A stretch of 10,841 nt of DNA from Planctomycetaceae bacterium (GTDB lineage: Bacteria > Planctomycetota > Planctomycetia > Pirellulales > Thermoguttaceae), in NCBI GenBank assembly GCA_009783865.1, contig WRCR01000097.1, positions 1 through 10,841 on the forward strand, in the 5' to 3' direction. The notes beneath the pieces are model-generated. The model had not been told where the DNA came from, searched no databases, and saw only the letters and a list, made by a program, of their open reading frames with translations. A program made the translations under genes and the position numbers. This document shows positions 6,816-10,841 of the stretch, in pieces; within the stretch, counting starts at the first letter, position 1, and each line of letters begins with the position of its first letter.

Positions 6816-8795
6816 ATGTTTCGTACTTTTTTGAATTGGCTTGAACAGCGCACTAACATTCCGACCGTATGCTCCTCCGTCTGCAACTGGAAGGTACCAA
6901 GCAGCAGCGGACTTTGCAGCATTTTAGTGCCGATGCTCATCTTTGCCTTCGTCTTGCAGGCAATCACCGGCGTTCTGCTCTGGGCGCATTACAGTTCCAG
7001 TGCGCAGTCCGCTTGGGAAAGCATTTTTTACATGCAATTCATTCTGCCCGGCGGCTGGCTGATTCGCGGAATTCACCATTATTCCGCTCAACTTTTTGTC
7101 GCACTGCTCGGCTTTTATTTCCTCGGTCTCGTTCTGCACGGCAAATATCGTGCGCCGCGGGAATTCGTTTATTGGTGCGCTCTTGCGATGCTGCTTATTT
7201 CGCTTGCCTGCTGTCTCACCGGCGATTTATTAACGTGGACGCTCTCCGGCTATTCCGCAACGCTAGTCCGTGTCCGTTTCCTGCAAATGCTTCCGGTTGT
7301 CGGCGAACCGCTGTTCAAAATCGTTGCCGGCGGTCCTGATTTCGGCACGCTGACAATTCCGCGCTTCGTCGTTTTGCATGTTCTCTTCGGCGGTGTCATG
7401 TTCGCTCTGATGTTTCTCTGGCGGTTCTTTGAATACAAAGCGGCAATACTGAAAGCCGCAACGAACGAAAAGAAGACACCTTTCGTCTCGTTCTGGTCGA
7501 ATGAAGTTCTCAAACGTTCTCTTGCATGCTTGCTGCTCATGGCGGCGGTACTCGCTTTGAATTACAAAGAGCCGATTTTGCATACCGCCCGAAAAACACT
7601 CGGCGGTAAGGAACATAAGCAGACAACGCAACTGCCGGTGGAGTATTATCGCGGTGCGGAACTTGGTTCGCCGGCAGACCCCGCTAACTTTTACGATGCC
7701 GCTCGACCGGAATGGTCGTTCCGCGCACTGTATCACTTTTCCAACCTGAAACGCACCGGCGAAGGCGGCAAAGAAATCGATGTCTTTCCGGGCAGCGTAA
7801 AATATCTGCCGATTTTCGTTATTCCGGGTCTATTGGTAACTTATCTGCTGCTCATACCGGCGATTGGGCATTCACGACCGGGACATTTCTTCAATGTACT
7901 CGCTATTCTTTTCCTTTTCGTGGGTTTCTGTTATCTAACTTACGCTTCGTATCATCATGATTATTACGACCCCGCAATGGCAAGTTTTCGTAATGACGAA
8001 GCAAAAGCGGCAGAGACCTCTCGAAGAGCAATCGAACTTTGTTTCGCCCCGGAAGGCATACCGCCGAGCGGTGCGTTGACTTTGCTTCAGCGTGACCCGC
8101 TGCATCGCGGAGCGGCACTGTATGAACAGCATTGTATTTCGTGCCACCCATTTCAACCCTTTGAAGGTGAGGCGGAACATCCAGACTTCAAACCGATTCC
8201 CTGCGAGGAACCTTCTGCACCGAATTTGTATAATCCTATCCGCAAGAAATGGATAGCAGGATTCATGGACTTGAAACAAATCCGCAGCGATGATTACTTC
8301 GGCAAGACGAAGTTTGCCAAAGGAAGCATGGTCGAATTTGTGCGCGGCGATTTGAAGGAGATTCTTGCCGAAGATGACGGCAACGAAAAGATACTTGACC
8401 AACTGATAGAAATACTGTATCAGGATGCACAGCGTGAAACGGCAAGAGTGGAAACGCCGCAGGGTGTTGAAGGGCTCACCGAAGAACAAACCCTCGGTTT
8501 CGAGGATTTGTCCTGCAATACCTGTCATGCCGTTTATGCCCAGAAAGGCAAGCCGAAGATACAAGCACCGGACCTGCGCGGTTATATGTCGCGGGAATGG
8601 ATGATAGCGTTCATTGCAGACCCGACTACCGCAAGATTTTACGGTCCCGCCGTTGGAGATAAGGGCAATGACCGGATGCAATCTTACCATTTATGTCCAA
8701 ACGATGCGATAATGACAATGCAGGAAATTGAAACGCTGGTCGATTATCTTCGCGGGACTTGGTTCCGGTATGAACCGCCGAAGAAGGATAAATGA
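6816..8795 (+). CDS. Cytochrome b (b/b6 type) fused to two c-type cytochrome domains, lacking the usual bH haem ligands
   Basis: A 659-residue membrane protein of the Rieske/cytochrome b (quinol-cytochrome c oxidoreductase) family. Helices A-D: about 34-57, 82-107, 118-140 and 183-204, in the order of cytochrome b6, with 'RGIHHYSA' (84-91) aligned to the family RGxHHWxA and 'YRAPREF' after helix B. Helix E is about 232-250, a PEW motif lies at 298-300, and two further helices at about 331-350 and 357-378 match the C-terminal part (subunit IV-like). Two cytochrome c domains follow: C440-I-S-C-H444 with likely distal M505, and C567-N-T-C-H571 with likely distal M621. P-side haem histidines H87 and H188 are kept. 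The N-side positions are Y101 and W202 (R203) instead of His. The Qo motifs are LTW for LPW and PEWS for PEWY. No Rieske or second cytochrome b gene is adjacent. It is probably a respiratory subunit or electron conduit delivering to periplasmic carriers. The domain assignment is firm; enzymatic competence is doubtful. Confidence 0.87.
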   Translation: MFRTFLNWLEQRTNIPTVCSSVCNWKVPSSSGLCSILVPMLIFAFVLQAITGVLLWAHYSSSAQSAWESIFYMQFILPGGWLIRGIHHYSAQLFVALLGFYFLGLVLHGKYRAPREFVYWCALAMLLISLACCLTGDLLTWTLSGYSATLVRVRFLQMLPVVGEPLFKIVAGGPDFGTLTIPRFVVLHVLFGGVMFALMFLWRFFEYKAAILKAATNEKKTPFVSFWSNEVLKRSLACLLLMAAVLALNYKEPILHTARKTLGGKEHKQTTQLPVEYYRGAELGSPADPANFYDAARPEWSFRALYHFSNLKRTGEGGKEIDVFPGSVKYLPIFVIPGLLVTYLLLIPAIGHSRPGHFFNVLAILFLFVGFCYLTYASYHHDYYDPAMASFRNDEAKAAETSRRAIELCFAPEGIPPSGALTLLQRDPLHRGAALYEQHCISCHPFQPFEGEAEHPDFKPIPCEEPSAPNLYNPIRKKWIAGFMDLKQIRSDDYFGKTKFAKGSMVEFVRGDLKEILAEDDGNEKILDQLIEILYQDAQRETARVETPQGVEGLTEEQTLGFEDLSCNTCHAVYAQKGKPKIQAPDLRGYMSREWMIAFIADPTTARFYGPAVGDKGNDRMQSYHLCPNDAIMTMQEIETLVDYLRGTWFRYEPPKKDK

Positions 8796-8796
8796 A

Positions 8797-9015
8797 TTAC
8801 GGCGGGTCGTGACCGCCGCGGCACCATGGATTACAGCGGCATATTCGCCAGATGCCTTTCAGGATGCCGCGTGTTACGCCGTATTTGTTGATTGCTTCAA
8901 TCATGTAGGTGCTGCAACTCGGTTCGAAGCGGCAGACATGCGGCAGGAACGGACTGATAACCCGCTTGTAAAACAGGATGGGCAGAATAAAAATAAAGCG
9001 GACGAATCTGAACAT
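8797..9015 (-). CDS. yidD: Membrane protein insertion efficiency factor YidD
   Basis: A 72-residue protein with the complete YidD pattern: an amphipathic/hydrophobic N-terminus (3-16), 'YKRVISPFLP' (16-25), 'CRFEPSCSTYMIEAI' (28-42), and 'RCNPWCRGGHDP' (60-71), corresponding to the family's RCHPWxxGGxDP. Conserved cysteines C28, C34 and C61 are present, with an extra C65. YidD is a small inner-membrane-associated protein that assists YidC and Sec insertion of membrane proteins. In many bacteria it sits between rnpA and yidC; here it is instead the last gene after dciA, 9 bases from the dciA stop and probably cotranscribed. Its TAA ends one base from the TGA of the convergent cytochrome b/c gene, leaving no room for a separate terminator. 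No Shine-Dalgarno is visible, so translational coupling to dciA is possible. Confidence 0.93.
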   Translation of the reverse strand: MFRFVRFIFILPILFYKRVISPFLPHVCRFEPSCSTYMIEAINKYGVTRGILKGIWRICRCNPWCRGGHDPP

Positions 9016-9024
9016 TAGATTACG

Positions 9025-9330
9025 TTATTCCGTAAAAAACTTTATCTTTTTGATTTTCTCATTGGGATTAGCCGTCTGCATTGCCGCTATTAGTTCGGTT
9101 TGACGAAACGACAATTCCTGTATGAACGCATTGTGCGAAACGGCGACCTCAAGAACCCCGCGCTTCAAACCGGCAATGCGGGATACATTCGAGAACGGCT
9201 CGCCGACCGCTGCCGACCAACTTGCCGCTAGTTGTTCCGTGTTCCGCTGATTCTGAAGTCCATAACAGACAATAATCGCCGGAATAAGGTCGCCGATTTG
9301 CGATAAACCTCTTTGCGCGGTCTTTTTCAT
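9025..9330 (-). CDS. dciA: DUF721 protein, DciA-like replicative helicase loader
   Basis: A 101-residue DUF721-family protein. DciA interacts with the replicative helicase DnaB and supports its loading in the many bacteria that lack DnaC or DnaI. The core is recognisable: 'LAASWSAAVGEPFSNVSRIA' (34-53) corresponds to the family W-x-x-x-V-G-x-x-(L/F) segment, followed by 'LKRGVLEVAVSHNAFIQELS' (55-74), the RGVLxVxVxSxAxxQEL motif, and a helix 'RQTELIAAMQ' (76-85). The basic C-terminus 'KIKKIKFF' may contact DNA. Length is normal for the short KH-like form. The ATG lies 3 bases after the stop of the upstream oxidoreductase gene and yidD starts 9 bases after this stop, indicating one transcript. 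No Shine-Dalgarno is seen, so coupled translation is likely. The family is clear; the loader role is inferred from characterised DciA proteins. Confidence 0.87.
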   Translation of the reverse strand: MKKTAQRGLSQIGDLIPAIIVCYGLQNQRNTEQLAASWSAAVGEPFSNVSRIAGLKRGVLEVAVSHNAFIQELSFRQTELIAAMQTANPNEKIKKIKFFTE

Positions 9331-9333
9331 TAC

Positions 9334-10841
9334 TTACATTTGATACATCGATTTATTCAAATCCGGTTTGCCGGCGGGGTCTTGCAGGATGTCGGTCTCC
9401 GGCGTTGCATCATCAAAGGGGTCGAACCACGCCTCATTAAACGTGATGCTCTGTTCTTTGTCCGCCGCAATGTTCGTGACCAGCGCAATAACCGAATCGC
9501 CTAGCGCAATCTTCGGAGTACAGCGCGGCTGAAGATTCGGGTCGGAATTGCTGGGATTAACCCGAATGCACCAAGCCCAATGCTCAAGTTGCTCCGCATA
9601 ACCGCGGCTGACTTGAACGGCTGCACCGGCAACCGCCGTTTGCGCCGGACCGCTCGCCTGTGTATCAAGCGAACCGGCATCGCTCTTCACAGAAACCTTG
9701 TTGGCAGCATCACCGCTGCGGAACAGTTGCGAATCATTCTCCATCGAAATTATCAGCGTTCCTTCGGTACCATAAACAATTTCGCCGTATCCGCCGAAGC
9801 CATTGCCGTTTATCGTGGAATACTGAACACAGATTTTCCGTTTGCGCCCCGCAATGGTATTTGCATCGTAATCCGGCGCGGGAAATTCAACCAGTGTGGT
9901 GATGTGGTCGTTTGCTTCCCGGTCAAGTTTGAACAAATTGCGGTTTGCCGAGACGTGAACCTTGAGCGGATGAACCTTATCGCCGCGCGGCACCGCACTA
10001 TTCGTTCTATCAAGATAATAGTCACGGTTTGCAGCAAGGAAAATACTAGCGGCATCGAGTTGATGCGAACCAAGTTCTACCATTAAACCGCCACCGGTTC
10101 TTCTCCAAAGCCGCCAGCGGAGCAATTCTTCCGCTGCCGGTCTTGTGTATTCCTCACCGGCACCCGTGTATGTGCCGTCTTCATAACCGTAATCCTTTGC
10201 GGACTTGAAATCATAGCCGCGATGCTGTCCGCCTTCCGCCAGTACAGCGTCCGCTAACTGCGCTTCTTTCTGGGCAACCTTTTTAGCCCATTTTTCGATT
10301 TTCATTCCAGAAGCGTTATCGAGTTCCTTTTTCCAAGAACGCAGTTCGTTATTGAGCCGTTGCGCAAGAGAGTCCGCCGGTTTGACATTGGTCGGCATCG
10401 GCATCTGCCACGAGTCATTTCCGGGCGCATTGTTGCGATGCCATTGGGCGCGGATGTAATGAATATCGCCGAGCAGTCCGCGCCGGATTTGGTCAACCGC
10501 TTCCTGGTAAAGAATGTTGTAATGCCGCTGATGACCGGTAGCTAAATGTTTTCGGGCAGCGGCAGCGGCGCGCGCCATTTCCTTGCAGTTCGCAACGCTG
10601 TGTCCCATTAACTTTTCGGTTAAAACGTGCAAACCCAATTTCAACGCATATACCGTGGCGGGCGCGTGAAGATGCAGCGGCAAACCGATGATGATTGCTT
10701 CGAGACCGTCTTTCTTTGCGTTCTGAATCAATTCACGGTAATCGGAATAAACCTTGATATGTTTTCGGGCTTCCGCTTCGGTTTGCCAACCGTATTTCGC
10801 CAGTAGTCCAGGTCGGACTTGTTCGGCTGCATCGGAATAAA
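9334..10841 (-). CDS. Gfo/Idh/MocA family oxidoreductase (5' end outside window)
   Basis: An NAD(P)-dependent dehydrogenase of unknown sugar-type substrate. The frame is open to the right edge; 501 residues are visible and the N-terminal GxGxxG dinucleotide-binding turn (and any Tat signal, common in planctomycete members) lies outside. Seen: the end of the Rossmann domain, 'AIIIGLPLHLHAP' (about visible 48-60) and 'HVLTEKLMGHS' (71-81), where the catalytic-type lysine of the EKP motif is K76 but Pro is replaced by Leu. 'HLATGHQRHYNILY' and 'IHYIRAQWHRNN' follow. 'GGGLMVELGSHQLDAA' (about 249-264) carries the active-site-region histidine H259. Between these blocks is a lysine- and alanine-rich, probably coiled-coil insert at about 153-210. 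The C-terminal beta-sheet domain is complete to 'SMYQM'. A TTG at 10731 is not a start, since coding sequence continues upstream. It is first in a tight group with dciA and yidD. The family is certain; the substrate cannot be assigned. Confidence 0.9.
   Translation of the reverse strand, partial: YSDAAEQVRPGLLAKYGWQTEAEARKHIKVYSDYRELIQNAKKDGLEAIIIGLPLHLHAPATVYALKLGLHVLTEKLMGHSVANCKEMARAAAAARKHLATGHQRHYNILYQEAVDQIRRGLLGDIHYIRAQWHRNNAPGNDSWQMPMPTNVKPADSLAQRLNNELRSWKKELDNASGMKIEKWAKKVAQKEAQLADAVLAEGGQHRGYDFKSAKDYGYEDGTYTGAGEEYTRPAAEELLRWRLWRRTGGGLMVELGSHQLDAASIFLAANRDYYLDRTNSAVPRGDKVHPLKVHVSANRNLFKLDREANDHITTLVEFPAPDYDANTIAGRKRKICVQYSTINGNGFGGYGEIVYGTEGTLIISMENDSQLFRSGDAANKVSVKSDAGSLDTQASGPAQTAVAGAAVQVSRGYAEQLEHWAWCIRVNPSNSDPNLQPRCTPKIALGDSVIALVTNIAADKEQSITFNEAWFDPFDDATPETDILQDPAGKPDLNKSMYQM

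Noticed and set aside
7935..8690. 251-codon open frame on the minus strand opposite the cytochrome b/c gene
   Set aside because: It runs antisense to the two CxxCH domains, is Cys/Arg/His-rich without family motifs, and is best explained as a shadow of the real gene.
9580..10086. 168-codon open frame on the plus strand opposite the oxidoreductase
   Set aside because: It overlaps a well-supported coding gene and has no recognisable motif.
10729..10731. TTG as start codon of the oxidoreductase (minus strand)
   Set aside because: The frame continues without a stop to the right edge, and the Rossmann domain's first half must lie upstream.
1..10841. Mobile element, CRISPR array, phage or defence island
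   Set aside because: No transposase, integrase, spaced direct repeats, tRNA-flanking site or shift in base composition was seen; the genes are chromosomal housekeeping types.

Overview
The window reads as ordinary chromosomal DNA of a planctomycete (Planctomycetota). Four products point there: a GspK-type pseudopilin with the planctomycete layout, a U32 protein with a long C-terminal cysteine-bearing region, a cytochrome b fused to two c-type haem domains, and a Gfo/Idh/MocA oxidoreductase with the 'LTEKLMGHS' signature and an extra mid-protein insert. By eye the base composition is close to even and uniform across the genes. A gut- or sediment-type Pirellulales relative is plausible, but this cannot be resolved without comparison. 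None of the five start codons inside the window has a recognisable Shine-Dalgarno sequence.

Layout: (1) the 3' part of a plus-strand gspK gene, which begins left of the window, ends at 1537. (2) A convergent gap of 48 bases holds an inverted repeat. (3) A minus-strand U32 peptidase-family gene (1586-3997) follows. (4) A 91-base divergent promoter region carries a perfect TATAAT very close to the U32 start, plus a strong hairpin. (5) comEC (4089-6689, plus) follows. (6) A 126-base AT-rich gap has a TTGACA-type promoter and a dyad. (7) A cytochrome b / dihaem cytochrome c fusion gene (6816-8795, plus) follows. (8) A tight minus-strand group, transcribed right to left, contains a Gfo/Idh/MocA oxidoreductase (5' end beyond the right edge), dciA (DUF721) and yidD. 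Its last stop codon lies one base from the stop of the cytochrome gene. No gene-free stretch exceeds 126 bases. I saw no tRNA, rRNA, insertion sequence, integrase, CRISPR array or phage gene.

The genes do not form one pathway: secretion (gspK), probable RNA modification (U32), DNA uptake (comEC), respiration (cytochrome b/c), replication (dciA), membrane-protein insertion (yidD) and an unassigned dehydrogenase. The most unusual item is the cytochrome b/c fusion. Its P-side b-haem histidines are kept. Both positions that normally hold the N-side (bH) haem carry Tyr and Trp instead, and the Qo motifs LPW and PEWY read LTW and PEWS. It looks like a cytochrome b that can no longer run a normal Q cycle alone, yet it keeps two intact c-type haem domains. 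I found no convincing wholly new multi-gene system here.
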